Shown one piece after another: positions 1-11,052 of a stretch of DNA of 64,000 nt. The stretch is from Fasciola hepatica (taxonomy: Eukaryota > Platyhelminthes > Trematoda > Plagiorchiida > Fasciolidae). A program made the position numbers and the translations under genes. The stretch's first letter is position 1; the number at the start of each line of letters is the position of its first letter. The stretch lies in contig CANUEZ040000114.1 of the NCBI GenBank assembly GCA_948099385.1, positions 248,001 through 312,000 on the forward strand, in the 5' to 3' direction. The notes under the pieces are model-generated. The model worked only from the letters and a program-made list of their open reading frames with translations. It did not search any database and had not been told where the DNA came from.

Positions 1-33
1 ATGGCTAATCCTTGATTACAAACCAAACACGGT

Positions 34-154
<121 letters not shown>

Positions 155-1560
155 GACCAAGGACCTTCCAACGAATTGGAAATTGTCGCCGCTCTTCAGA
201 CAATGAAAAACAAAAGAATAACCTGGGGAGGATGGTATCTCATTCGAGATCTTCAAATCCTGGTTGCCAATTCCATCGGACCCACTAAATACGCTATTCT
301 GTCGTATCTGACACACCAGAGTTTCTTCCCAAGACCGTCCAACTTATATCCTATTCCCTTTACCAAAAAATGGCGCAAAGATTGTTTGCGCGAACTACAG
401 GGGTATCAGTCTCATCGATATAGTGGCTAAGCTTTTTGCGACCATTCTTCTAAATCGCTTTGTTGCTGTTCGGGACGCGCGAACACGCTCCAGATAGTGT
501 GGTTTTTGTGGAGGAAAAAGCTGGGTCGACCACATCTTCACGCTACGGCGAATTCTAGAACGTCGCTATAGATTTCAACAACCCACCACAGCGTGCTTAG
601 TTGACTTTCGGGCAACATTCAACTCCATTGACAGGCAGTTCTGTGTACTGCGAAGTGACAGAGTGCCCGAAAAGTACATCAGGCTGGTAGGATTGTACTA
701 CTCGGCAACACAGACGCGCGTCCACGCCTAGGGCGAGGAGTTTAGGGTTCCCACTCGACTCCGGCGACCGTCGAGGATGCCCTCTATCACCGGTTCTATT
801 TAACTACACTATGGACTAGATAATGCGTCGCACCCTGGACAACTTTAGAAGAATATAAATTGGACACGATTCTTAGGTTAGACATCCAATTCGCCGACGA
901 CGTTGACATTTCAGGAGAGACTTCCAAAACTCTGCATCTGGTTCTGAACCGTATTGTATGTGAAACCAAGGCTGTTGATGTAGAGATAAACCCTTCAAAA
1001 ACGAAATTCTTCACGATTCTACAAGGCCCAACACACTACGCGCGTCAATGGCAAAACTCTGGGACAGATGCACCAATTCAAATGCCTAGGTTCTACTATT
1101 CAGCCAAACGGCTGGGTCAGGGACGAGGTTAGAGTGCGGGTCGACTGCGCAAGAGAAGCGTTTCTACTTTTCAAATCATTATGGCCCCGCATCGAAATAA
1201 GCCTCCACACGAAAATGCACATATACTGAGCTGCTATCCGTCTAGTTCTTACGTACGCGCGCGAAACTTGGCCGTCGAGAGTAGACGATACAAAAGGGCT
1301 GGAAAGCTTCGACCACTGGTGCCTCCGCTACATGGCCAAAACCAAGTAGTTTGGTCGTGTCTCGATTTCCCGTCGGGGTTGCACTGATTTCGAGCAGAGC
1401 TGCATGCTATCGGGCGCGTACCCAGGTCGTGGATAAGAGCACGGCCACCAAACTGGTGGTTAGTCGTGAATAAAGTGGGCTTAGGCTCACTGAATAAGCG
1501 GCTATGGACGAGCAGTGGCAGTGCCTGAGGACGTGGCAGGTCTTCGTCTGGATAGCGTTT
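155..1560 (+). pseudogene. RTE-like LINE, 5'-truncated reverse transcriptase (copy A)
   Basis: Decayed non-LTR retrotransposon reverse transcriptase, read across several frames. Visible blocks are [13 protein letters not shown] (about 160-200), [15 protein letters not shown] (417-461), WVDHIFTLRRILERRY (522-570), VDFRATFNSIDRQ (about 600-640), the catalytic box FADDV (890-904) and a C-terminal block with DDTKGLESFDHWCLRYMAK (about 1280-1340). The endonuclease domain is missing. Frameshifts and stops (for example within the C-terminal block at MHIY*AAIR) make it inactive. The blocks match those of copies B and C here, so they are one family. The RTE assignment is by family resemblance of these motifs, not by phylogeny. 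The 3' limit is approximate because copy B follows directly. Confidence 0.8.
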
Positions 1561-4330
1561 TCCTTTCTAAAATATCACATAACTCTGTGGACTGCACTCT
1601 GACTTGGCGCATGCGGCCCGCCACCAAATAAGGCCGTTGCTCCTGTCGCCTTGCCGGTTGCACTTGTATGTGCAAAGGCTAGAGGCGCAATCTAGAACAA
1701 AAAAGGTCGGAATGGGCTGCCAAATCCCACAAAAGTCCCGAACGGTGTTGGGGACACCGCTTCGTGTCGCTATTCCCAAGACTCTCCATGGATTATTGTG
1801 AATTTACGCACTCTTATCAAGTTACGGCGTCCCCGGTAAGCGACGCGCCTCTGGTCCAAGCGGTCGAGGTGACAAAACAGCGAATTGGAACCCTCTACTG
1901 TAGAAAACAGGTACACACAGCCTGTTGGAATGTGAAGACGCTACTAGATATAGATAGCCAGAGTATTACAATGCGAACACTACATGATCACCATGTAGAC
2001 ATTGCTTGCCTTTCGGAAGTGCGACTACCCTGCTCCGACACTAGGTGTCTTAAGGTTCCGGAATTGGACACAATTTATTGACTCTATCACTGTGGGCCTG
2101 AGGAAAACTCCGGACACCATGGTGTCGCACTCGCCCGGAGCAAAAAGGCCAACAGTGCCCAGATTTCTTGGGAACCGATTTCTTCGAGGTTGGCCCTAGC
2201 ACGCTTCAAGGGCTCTCCCCAGAATCTGTCGATTTCTATCTACGCACCGATTAATGCGGCTGAAAAAATAACAAAAAGGTGAATTCTAAGATAAATTACA
2301 AGATCTAATCAGTCGTGTTTCAAGCAGTGATAATCTCTCCATCGCCGGTGACTGGGACGCACGAACAGACCTCTCGGATGAGTCTACTCACGATGTCCTA
2401 GGGAAGTTCGGACTTGGCCAATGCTGTGAGAATGGAAACCACCTAGTGAATCTGTCCGATACTAAGAGGTTAGTCATTTTCAACACTCGCTTCCAACACC
2501 TCAGAGGACATTTGTTAACCTGGTACTTAAACGATGTTCGCACAGCGCATCAAATAGATCATATCCTGGTGCGATCTCGTTGGGCTTCATCAGTAGAGGA
2601 CTTCCGAGCGTACCGCGGCGCAGTAACGGGAAACACGAATGGGACAAACAATGTCCTTGTACGTGCACGCTTCAAAATCCACCTGCCTGCGCGCCTCAAA
2701 GTCTCACCACCGAGCCGAATCAGTGTCGCAGCTCTGTAAATACCGGAAGGGTGCAACGCTCCCTCGTGTGCTATCGCAGCCCGGCTGGCTACTTTAACTA
2801 GCGTGCAAACGAATGAGTCCTCCGTAGAAGAACAGTGAAAGATGATCAAGTTGGTGGTCAGGGAAATTGCTTGGAAAGAGCTGGGGGAACCAGAAGACGT
2901 CTAAGACTGGATCTTAGAGATCACTTTGCAACTATCAGCCAAGGCTCAGCAGGCCCGAGTAGTGGGAAGTACTGAACACCGAAGATTACAACGAGAGGCC
3001 TCGCGCTCAGCTAGAGTCGATTGTAAGAGGTACTGGATTAAAGTGGCCGAGAAAATGAAGACCGCTTCCGGTATTCATGATTTCGGGAAATTATTTCGAC
3101 TCATCCTGAGTGCTTTGAATGGACAATGCAAGCCAGAATCTGTCTTACATGATGCAGCAAGCCAGATTAATCTAGAACAGAGAAAAAAATCGAACGTTGG
3201 GTAGAGTATTTCGACCGGCTTCTCAATCGACCTTTTGACCACGCCGCGGACCTTCCACCCACCTCGACTGTAGAGGTATGCGACGTCAATTGCGAGCCAT
3301 CAAATATAACGGAAATCGCCAGGTTCGTCAGCCAGATGAAAAACAGGAAAGCTGTTGGAGAGGATAGCATACCACCAGAAGTGTATAAGACCTGTTTATC
3401 ATCGACAGAGAGGCTCCACGTGCTGTTCCGATCTACATGAGAAGGAGAGACATTTCCAACGGACTGAGGTGCCTCTATTCTGTTACCCATTATCAAGAAA
3501 GGAGACAAGACAGTGTGCGAGAACAACTGAGGGATCAGTTTAATTGACGTCGCTGCAAAGATTTTCTGCGTACTGCTACTCAATCGCTTCTCAGTTGCGA
3601 AAGACTCCCGCACTTAACCGAACCAAGGGGGTTTTCGCCGCAGCAGAGGTTGTGTAGACCAAATCTTTACACTGCGTCGAGTACTTCAACACCACTACAA
3701 GTTCCAGCAGCCAACAGTAGCCTGCTTCATTGAGTTTCGGGCTGCCTCCATTAGTGCACGTGTCCGAGTGTATGGCGAAGAGTCTTCGGCGTTCGCAACC
3801 AACTCCGGAGTTAGACAGGGATGCACTCTCACCGGTGTTGTTCGACCATGCAGTCGATTGTACAATAAACAAAGCCTTGACTGATTACCCCGGTGTCCAA
3901 ATGAGTCCAAAGATGCACATCTCGGACCTGGAGTTTGCAGGCGACGTTGTCCTGTTAGGAGATTCTCCCGCCACACTTCAACCAGTCCTGGATCGACTCG
4001 ATTACTTCTCGAACACTATCGGTCTCGAAGTCAATTACATGAAAACAAAAGCATTTTCGACTTGCCCTGGACCGCCAGCTCAGCAGTTGTCTATCAATGG
4101 TCCGGCGATCGAATACGTACCATCGTTCAAGTATCTGGGGTCAACTCTGCTTCCGAATGGTCAACCGAAAACCTAATTAAGAAAGACATGGAGCGCCTCG
4201 GACAACATACGATTTACGGCCTGCGATAATGGAAGAAAATTTGGGTGACGATTTGCGCTGAGCTCGCAGTCAACCGCCGCGCATGGTCGGCGATGATCCA
4301 CGATATCCATGGAGTTGACTTATCCTTTGG
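1561..4330 (+). pseudogene. RTE-like LINE, endonuclease plus reverse transcriptase (copy B)
   Basis: A longer, decayed copy of the same LINE family. An apurinic endonuclease domain is visible from HTACWNVKTLLDIDSQSITM (about 1916-1975) through VDIACLSEVRLP (about 1998-2033), AGDWDARTD (about 2345-2371) and DVRTAHQIDHILVRSRW (about 2533-2583). A linker follows. The reverse transcriptase has MKNRKAVGEDSIPPEVYK (about 3337-3390) and a region near 3925-3970 where the expected FADD box reads FAGD, a loss of one catalytic aspartate. The extreme C-terminus (ICAELAVNRRAWSAMIHDIH) lies near 4250-4308. At least five frame changes are needed to follow it. It lies head-to-tail with copy A and ends near a second AT microsatellite. 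Confidence 0.82.
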
Positions 4331-4606
4331 CAGGAGACAGTTGTGTAAAAGTAAAAAAGTAAGTTGGTCAAAGACGCTGAGAGATATGGCTCGGAACCGA
4401 AACCAATGACGCGAATGCTGTGTGGCCCGTCTCTTGACTTTCGGTCCCCCATGAAAATTGGGGAACAAAAAAAATTTACAAGCCGTGTGCGGTGAAAATA
4501 TTTTAAAAAATTTGCTTTTACCTGTTCGAATCTTCATGTTGACTCCTAATCCCTCCCCAACTTTGTAGTTTGTTAGTTGCGTTGGCACCATGTTTGTTCT
4601 CAAGCG

Positions 4607-4608
<2 letters not shown>

Positions 4609-4650
<42 letters not shown>
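4609..4650. repeat. (AT)n microsatellite, about 21 units
   Basis: Pure AT run between the end of LINE copy B and the Tc1-like transposase relic. Tc1/mariner elements insert at TA, so the juxtaposition is plausible as an old target, but no terminal inverted repeats were found to prove it. Confidence 0.97.
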
Positions 4651-4652
<2 letters not shown>

Positions 4653-4672
4653 CCTCGTATAACATATGCTCT

Positions 4673-5300
4673 ATGTCGACGTTGCTCAAATTCAGCGTTT
4701 CGAAACGTATGTTACGAAGAACGCTGAAAACCTGCTCTCATCGCTGCACAAAGAACAACGCCTATCATCGGTCGAAACACGCAGCACGGAAAAATAAAGG
4801 AGAAAATTTCTACTTCAGTGACGGAAAAAATTTAATTTCGATGGAACGGATGTCTGGAATTATTACTGGTATGATATTCAAAAAAGAATTCTCAGTCAGA
4901 GGAACAATGACAGTAACTTCGTGATGGTTTGGGGAGCCTTCTCAGCCAACGGTCAAAGTAATTTAGTTATACTTGAGAGTATACAAGGTTCCATTGTGTA
5001 TATTCGCACGTTGGAACAGTTTTTGTTCATACACTACAAACTGCCGGCGGTTGTTCCGTGGGATCAAAGTTATGAAATAGCCAACCTGCAGCTCAGATCT
5101 AAACTCGATTGAGAACCTATGGTAATGCCTGCACCCCAGGTGTACGATGATTCTATGGCTTACCAGTCAAAGAGTGAATTGATAATAGCTCTTAAGACAG
5201 CATGAGCAAATACTGACCAAAGGATAATCACAGGTCTTGCAAGAAGTACGCTAAGATGTATCAAGGTCGTCAAGCGGAATAGCGGTTCCACATGATTTTA
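4673..5300 (+). pseudogene. Tc1/mariner-like DDE transposase relic
   Basis: Decayed cut-and-paste DNA transposase. Visible in order: an FYFSDGK block (about 4808-4828) at the first catalytic aspartate, with YYWYDI-like residues following near 4865-4880; VMVWGAFSANGQSNLVILES (about 4923-4982); and PTCSSDLNSIENLW (5081-5122), the familiar second-aspartate motif of Tc1 transposases. A C-terminal stretch, IITGLARSTLRCIKVVKRN, follows near 5225-5282. Stops and frame changes split the reading frame. The N-terminal helix-turn-helix region is short and poor. I saw no terminal inverted repeats, so the element ends are unknown. Family-level call is firm; subfamily (Tc1 versus Tc3) is not decided. Confidence 0.8.
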
Positions 5301-5579
5301 AGTAGTGACCACAGAAGCCCAGCTGGGGGGTTCTATACTTCTGTCACCGTCTTTTTCACATTTTCTGCTCTAATTAGCGCATAGTACATAGTTCCGTTCT
5401 GAAATTTGGTACGCCGTATAGTACCGTGCATTCCGTTATTCTCACTAGGCACGGCTTCGTTAGAAAATACAAGAGCTGCAATATGTGGGGAAATGAAGCG
5501 GTCCCACATTTCCGTCGCGCTCTATATGTCTACAAGTAGCCTTCCTTGGTTTACATTGTTCTCTGAACTAGGTAGTGGA
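5301..5579. other. No recognisable feature
   Basis: Nothing supported was seen between the Tc1-like relic and the SINE tail. Confidence 0.4.
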
Positions 5580-5725
5580 TTTTTTTTATTACATGCTTGC
5601 GCTGGAGTGTAGTGGAATGGGTATACCCCAAAGATCTATGGAACATCTAGGGACAACCGGTAATCAGAGCATGAGACTTGAAGTGAAAAACCGCATAATT
5701 CTGTTCCACCGAAGCCCGATGTAAG
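5580..5725 (-). mobile_element. SINE, 3'-tail fragment
   Basis: On the minus strand this reads through the conserved tail of the window's tRNA-derived SINE: GGGGTATACCCATTCCACTA, then GCAAGCATGTAATAAAAAAA. The tRNA-like head is absent, so it is 5' truncated, as is usual for SINEs. Confidence 0.75.
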
Positions 5726-6075
5726 TGAGTTGACCAAGGAATCTGACGGCTCACTGATTCACTCTCACGGACGTCGTCTGGACCTTTGGGTACAGCATTT
5801 CAAGGAACAATTCAGTTAGCCCACCTCGACAGTGGACCTTCCCGATGTGCCTGCAAGAGAAACGATACAGGTAGACATCACTCCTCCATCAGGAATGGAG
5901 CTCTTCCGGGAGGCAAGCTACTTGAAAAGATACAAAGCCGCTGGACCGGATGGATTGTCTCCATCTTTTTCAAGGATGGAGGCAAAGCTTTGGTTTCGTA
6001 ATTAACAAAACTTCTCCGGATAATCTGTGATAGTGAGCGGATTCTCGGGGAACGGTGTAAAAAGACTGTAAAGAT
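5726..6075 (+). pseudogene. LINE reverse transcriptase fragment (N-terminal part)
   Basis: A frame read around 5790-6050 gives QHFKEQFS, then LKRYKAAGPDGLSPSFFKDG and a LTKLLRIICDSERI-like continuation. This is the pre-palm region of RTE-like reverse transcriptases (KAAGPDGLSP is the landmark). An in-frame stop follows FKDGGKALVS. Only about 100 codons remain; neither endonuclease nor catalytic box is present. An (AT)n run follows within about 150 bases. Confidence 0.65.
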
Positions 6076-6226
6076 TTATTGAATCCTGGACCAAGAAATT
6101 CAGCTCGCTATATCGAGGATCTGTGTTAAATTGGTTCAGTCCAGGTTCCATGGTCCCAATCCTAAAATTATCTTGTATTGACCAAACTATTCGCTTCCCC
6201 TTCATGCATTGTCAGTGCTAAATTCC

Positions 6227-6229
<3 letters not shown>

Positions 6230-6286
<57 letters not shown>
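6230..6286. repeat. (TA)n microsatellite
   Basis: About 28 TA units, pure. It lies downstream (in gene direction) of the last visible COX15 exon, so it is either intronic or past the gene. Confidence 0.97.
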
Positions 6287-6288
<2 letters not shown>

Positions 6289-6626
6289 CAGAATCCGTAA
6301 TGGCTGCGGCATTATGACTACGACCAATCAGTCACTTGTCGCCTTCCATCTTGTTTATCCAAAAATCACCACCGCTGGCTTGATCATCCTTTACAGCTAC
6401 GCAGGATGTGACATGTGAGAAATCGCTCGTCACCTTATTGATGGCGGAAATAGGGTTAAACGAACCAATGTATCCCGCGCCGTCTCGTATTACCGCAATC
6501 CACGTTACGTTATCGATCACCTACATATATATAGAGGGTCTGAGAGGAAAGACACGACCAACGAAGCTGATATTGTGAATCTAACGTGCATAAAACAGGA
6601 GAATACACGAAGAAAATCTGACTCAC
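6287..6626. other. Presumed COX15 intron 3, no other feature seen
   Basis: Minus-strand sequence following the GTGAGT donor of exon 3 (6621-6626). I did not find a further exon encoding the later heme A synthase helices in any minus-strand frame between here and position 1. They may be too short or divergent to see, or lie outside the window. Confidence 0.4.
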
Positions 6627-8207
6627 CGGAGGATGTTGAACCAAATGGTTAAAGCTGCCCCAAAGGAAGAAAGAGTACAAGACCAGGGCCGAACAGAAAT
6701 GACCACACAGCCAGTAATGATCCACACGAGGTACGCCGACATATTCTTCGTCTTTGCTCAACCCGGCAGGACGTCTAGGTTCACGTAATCCACTGCGAAC
6801 CATGAGCCATCCCAATAAACCCTGAAATAAGACGAGAGGTTCTGGGAAGCATTAGATTCTAGTCACAGAAATACAATTTGGAAACATTCAGGGTTATCAT
6901 AGCCGGTGGTGGTCGAGTGGCTCACGGTGTTTGCTTACCAGCTCAGCGACCAGTAGTTCGAATCCCTGCAACCAGCGGTCACTTTGATGGCCGACTGTAA
7001 TCCACTGTCGTCCGGCTCGTTACCACGCCTGGCTTACTGGGACTTCATGTGGTTCTTCATCATTTCAGGTCTCAGGGTCTGATGACCAGCTATTCCCAAC
7101 AGTGCATTAGGTCTTTGTAGCTATGGGATATACGCCTTCCACTGCACTCATGCGCAAGCATGTGATAAATAAAAATAAAAAGCGACCGATGACTGTAGAT
7201 GTAAACTACTGGTACCATTGGCGGGAACTGTACTAGATAGATAAACGAGGTGAGAGATATACTATATGATGGAAAGATAGATATGCTACTCTAGTCCGTA
7301 ATCCATCATCACTGAACGATAGTTTTGTAGCAACGGTGCCGTGTATACGGTATGATCAACTGTTATCATCTTGAATCGATGAAGCACTCATACGAGACTA
7401 AAAATCAGCCGACGGTGAATCAAAACAATAAACAAATAAAGATGTGATATCTGCTTGCTATTTTGTATGGCTAAATAGGCAGCTGGAGCGATTATTGTGA
7501 TTGAAACTAACTGTTTCACTGAGTCGGAGAAAACAGTGCTCGTCATCAATGACGATGTAAACGACTGATGCTAACCAAGAATTAAACCCAGCAATGAGAG
7601 AATGACCAGAAAACAACACTTACCTGAAAACCAATAAGGGAACCGTAAATCAATACCCTGGGTTTCATGGCTGGAATGAAATAACCTTTGTACCAAAAGT
7701 AGGCGGCAGGCGCAAGGAAAGCTGCACCAATAGCTCGTCCCCACATTCGATGTATGTACTCCATGTACCATATAAACTTGAACCGCGAGAGAGTCATTTC
7801 ACCATGTTGGCTAATGAAGCTACGGAGTGGAAGATTGCACAAGAGCCTCAAAAAACTTACTAACCGTATTCTGGAAATTGCTTATATTTTTCAAATTCTA
7901 AAATCCATTGTTCTTCTGTGAATGGAGGAGCCTCTTTAAAAGGATGCCAATCAACCATTGAGAGACCAGATTCTGTTAATCTGGTAACACCACCGAGTAA
8001 AACAGCACCAAATGTCATCCCAGATAGACCAAGTAACCATTTTCCTATGGCTTTTTGATTATCGACTGTTTTTGCCAGGGCTGCTATAGATTTGAAACGG
8101 CCAGGAACCTTGGATAACGATGAACTGGAGCCAAGTTTAATCGGCAGGCAACTTCGAGAAAATTGAACTCGCAGCAGCGAGAAACCGGCTCTTGCACTGT
8201 GTAGCAT
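6627..8207 (-). CDS. COX15: COX15, heme A synthase (three 5' coding exons; 3' part not in view)
   Basis: Mitochondrial inner-membrane enzyme that oxidises heme O to heme A for cytochrome c oxidase. Exons on the minus strand are 8207-7861, 7810-7624 and 6821-6627, totalling 729 bases (243 codons). Donors are GTAAGT, GTAAGT and GTGAGT; acceptors are TTCATTAG and TTATTTCAG; the reading phase is kept across both joins. The chosen start gives an Arg/Ser/Leu-rich, acid-poor N-terminus (about residues 1-40), typical of mitochondrial import. Next come a first membrane helix around residues 57-75 with GGVTRLTESGLSMVDWHP, the hallmark KFIWYMEYIHRMWGR in exon 2 (its His is the family's conserved heme-ligand position), and GLLGWLMVRSGL plus a further hydrophobic segment in exon 3. 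Animal COX15 is about 400 residues, so about 60 percent is present. Intron 1 is only 50 bases. Identification is firm. Confidence 0.93.
6891..7181 (+). mobile_element. tRNA-derived SINE, full-length, inside COX15 intron 2
   Basis: The head resembles a tRNA gene and carries internal RNA polymerase III boxes: box A-like TGGTCGAGTGG (6910-6920) and box B GTTCGAATCC (6956-6965). A conserved unrelated body of about 190 bases follows, then an A-rich end (AAATAAAAATAAAAA). It lies antisense to COX15 in the 802-base second intron. The same head is seen at 8730-8446 (minus) and 61225; the same body recurs in seven places in this window. Confidence 0.85.
7182..7623. other. Remainder of COX15 intron 2
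   Basis: AT-rich, no reading frame or repeat recognised. Confidence 0.5.
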
Positions 8208-8445
8208 TTCGTGCGGCGATCGATAAAGTCTGTAACAGTCAGCAAGGCGAGACGAAAATGTACAACTCACGAATAAAACGTGGCACACTAATCGGAACAA
8301 TAAAAGCACTCAGTGTGGATGAAGAATCTGTGATGTATGCGCTGTCCTCTACTCTGTAAAAATGCTCGCATTGCTTTCGGTTTCGTCAAGTGAACCCACT
8401 ACATTGAAACAGATGGGGAAATCGCCAGTGAAATTGATCGTGCCA
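8208..8445 (-). other. COX15: COX15 5' untranslated region and proximal upstream DNA
   Basis: The frame stays open upstream of the chosen ATG to 8309, but the extra codons do not look like COX15. The downstream ATG is preferred because what follows it looks like a mitochondrial presequence. No TATA box or splice-leader acceptor could be assigned with confidence. Confidence 0.4.
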
Positions 8446-8730
8446 TTTTTTTAATTACATGCTTGGGCATGAGCGCAGTGAAAGGGGTATACTTCACAGC
8501 CACAAAAGGACCACTGCATTATTGAGGATAACCAACAACCAGACTCTGAGACTTGAAGCTGCAGAGAACCACATAAAGTCCCAATAGATCAGGTGTAGCA
8601 ACAAGCCGAGCGACAGCGGATTACTGTTTACCATCACAGTGATCAATGGGGACAGAATTCGAACCTCTGACCCCCCGAGATGGTAAGCAAACACTCCGAA
8701 CCACTTGACCACCACCGGTTATGATAACCC
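8446..8730 (-). mobile_element. tRNA-derived SINE, full-length, upstream of COX15
   Basis: Read on the minus strand it begins GGGTTATCATAACCGGTGG, has box A TGGTCAAGTGG (8711-8701) and box B GGTTCGAATTC (8665-8655), then the shared body, and ends in GCATGTAATTAAAAAAA. Start and end match the intronic copy at 6891, which defines a unit of about 285 bases. Confidence 0.85.
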
Positions 8731-9179
8731 AGTTGAAGTTCTGAACTTGCCTAGTGTTGTATACAGCGATCGATTACCGCACATATTGTTTCGATCAGAC
8801 TGTCATCATGACAGAATATTAAAGGCCCACAATATAGGCTTTATATGTTATTCAGATTGAACATGGGAAAATGAGAACGCAAAGAAATACTTCATACGGG
8901 CTGAAAGTAATAAGAGATATGTGAACTACATTCTTCCCTGGTGAGTTTACAGTTTTGGATTACAATGGTGGATGGGTTACGAATGTTCATACTTCATGAT
9001 TTCAGTTATTGTATGGTTGTACTTTTTTTGTTCATGTGCGAGCAATGGTTGTTGTGCATCGATAGGAATATACTTGCATAAAAGTTTTCATGTGAACGAG
9101 TGGTCTGTGTTATCTGTACCTAAAGTGAAAACTTGTCATCAAGATTAAGCGGCTGCTGTTTTTTGGAGCGAGATTGTAA
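8731..9179. other. No recognisable feature
   Basis: AT-rich DNA; no coding, RNA or repeat signal that I can support. Confidence 0.4.
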
Positions 9180-9372
9180 ACAGTGATAGACAGTAATCCA
9201 CTGTCATCCGGATAGTTACCACACCTGACCTATTGGGACCTTATGTGGTTCTGCGCCACTCCAAGACTCAGGGTCTGGTTGCAGGTTATCCCCCATAGTG
9301 CAATGGGCCTTCGTGGCTATAAAGTGCCCCTTCTACTGTACTCATGTGTAAGCGTGTATTAAAAAAACAAGA
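9180..9372 (+). mobile_element. SINE, 5'-truncated
   Basis: Contains the shared SINE body (CTATTGGGACCTTATGTGG, then GACTCAGGGTCTGGTTG) and ends with GTGTATTAAAAAAAC. The tRNA-like head is missing. It overlaps the end of a minus-strand open frame, which therefore is not coding there. Confidence 0.8.
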
Positions 9373-9690
9373 CGTTTCCTTGCGTCCATCTGAGAGACGT
9401 ACATGAGTATACTTAGGGTTGTATTCGATAAGCTCGACTTCGACGACAGCAGACTCGTACTTCGATGGACGGATACGGCACCTCATGAAGACTGGTCCGG
9501 GGACAGTAATCCAGGTTGGTCGAGACTTCTGTTGTATCGTAGAAACACTTTTGGGGGAGGTGTTTGTGGCAGTGCACAACAGGGAGCGAATGGAATGGAG
9601 TGAATCTGGGTGGACAGTTTTCCGTTCGGTGACAGGCAAAGACCTGGATTTAGCAGCGCGGGACGACATAATATGGTACTGTTTAAACAT
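9373..9690 (-). pseudogene. Possible pol C-terminal fragment of an LTR retrotransposon
   Basis: A minus-strand open frame encodes PGPVFMRCRIRPSKYESAVV, then VELIEYNPKYTHVRLSDGRK. The pattern (a basic SKYE stretch, a VELIE..NPKY..VR segment and a DGR turn) reminds me of the region after the integrase core in Gypsy-type polyproteins, but I cannot name the family. The fragment sits between two SINE copies. The reading frame continues into the left SINE, so only the part right of 9373 is a candidate. It could be chance. Confidence 0.25.
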
Positions 9691-9795
9691 TCCATCTACC
9701 CAATGGATTATGGGTTATTGCAAGCTGTCGTTCTGATGGTCACAAATTCTTTGGCATGCAAGAAATCTCAGTTGTCCGAACATGAATGACGGACC

Positions 9796-9995
9796 ACGGT
9801 GGTAGACAGTAATCCATTGTCGTCCGGATCGCTACCACACCTGACCTATTGGGACCTCATGTGGTTCTCTGCCACTCCAAGTCTCAGGGTCTGGTTGACC
9901 GTTTTCTCTAATAGTGCAGTGGGCCATCGTGGCTATGGGGTGTATACCCCCTCCACTGCACTCATCCGGAAGCACGTAATGAAAAGATGGATGTA
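9796..9995 (+). mobile_element. SINE, 5'-truncated
   Basis: Shared SINE body in the same orientation as the copy 600 bases to the left: CTATTGGGACCTCATGTGG, then GGGGTGTATACCCCCTCCAC, then an A-poor end (GTAATGAAAAG). The tRNA-like head is missing; both neighbours are truncated at nearly the same point (GTAGACAGTAATCC). Confidence 0.8.
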
Positions 9996-10746
9996 CGAAG
10001 GTGTTTTGTTCCGTCCCACTAACTCTAATGAGAACAATATTCCGCCCACGAATCATTTCATTTTATTGGCAAGAAACATTGTTTATATAGGAAGAAACAA
10101 CCACTGACGTCAATTGGTGCAACACAGACTAACTGGTTCACACCGCCATCAAGCAGCCTGTCTTCTGATTGGTTGGTTGGTCACACGACCAGTTACCACT
10201 TGAAGGAACTCCCTTCGCATCTCATCGATTCGCTGCTTTGTCACTTGCGCATCCGTTAGAACAAGCAATGACCTGGATTTCGGACAGGCGCTGACATGCC
10301 GATTGCTGACGGGACATGGCTGGCTATTGACCATGAGTCAGCACACCCTCACAGAAGGCACGCCCAAGATAGAGAACAACCGGCAGAATCGGTCAATCAT
10401 TGTTGACACTGTTATGTCCTGGCAAGAAAAGTCGAATACAGATCTATGATACTCGTCAATCATTGTAAGCAGTTACCTATTACAAGTAGCCGAAGATTCT
10501 TTGAGGTTGACATTTAAACGTTCGAATGTGGAGGTCACTTTGATCACGTTTGCAGTAAATATTTTACAAAATCTTGGTTACAGCTCAGCACAGACAGGAC
10601 AAATAAGTACAGTTTTGTTTACATTCTCAAATGAGAAGAGGAGAGTCCTGGACCCACAAAATGTACCAAGCAAACTACTTCAATAGGGCACAGAAAATCG
10701 TGTAAATCCTCCAGAGAAACGTCGCATGCAAAACCGCAACACTCAT
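9996..10746. other. No recognisable feature
   Basis: A minus-strand frame at 10334-10149 has a charged, codon-like tail (KQRIDEMRREFLQVVTGR), but it is only 61 codons with no family match I can name. I do not call it a gene. Confidence 0.35.
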
Positions 10747-11052
10747 CGGCTCCACTAATATTGCACTATAGGACCAGACTTAATCTACCTCCGCATTATG
10801 AAGATGGCGGAATCATTGGCAGCTTCTTATACATCTCTTCTTCAGCGATATGTTAACAACGAAGCTTTTTTAAGCAGCTGAGAAAAGCAGTTATCGCAAC
10901 CACCTATAAGAAGGGTAGCAGGCATCTTGGCCCTAGTTACAAACTCATAATTCTGACTAGAATCGTCAACAAAATCTTCGAGCGCATTCATTCTTAAGAA
11001 TGCCGTTCTTTCCCATCTGCATACAAATAGGATCTTCTCCCCGTCCCCAGGT
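10747..11052 (+). repeat. Left arm of a 2.9-kb-spaced inverted repeat (copy of CR1-like LINE RT segment)
   Basis: This segment is the reverse complement of 13922-14226. By eye the core 10783-11034 (252 bases) differs from its partner at a single base. It encodes part of a CR1-like reverse transcriptase (KAVIATTYKKGSRHLGPSYK, LTRIVNKIFERI). Both arms carry the same one-base frameshift just after IFERI, so the duplicate arose after the LINE had already decayed. It interrupts LINE copy C. Confidence 0.85.

Noticed and set aside
6906..6970. tRNA gene in the SINE head
   Set aside because: Pol III boxes are present, but no full cloverleaf can be drawn and the unit continues into a repeated body with an A-rich tail, so it is a SINE.
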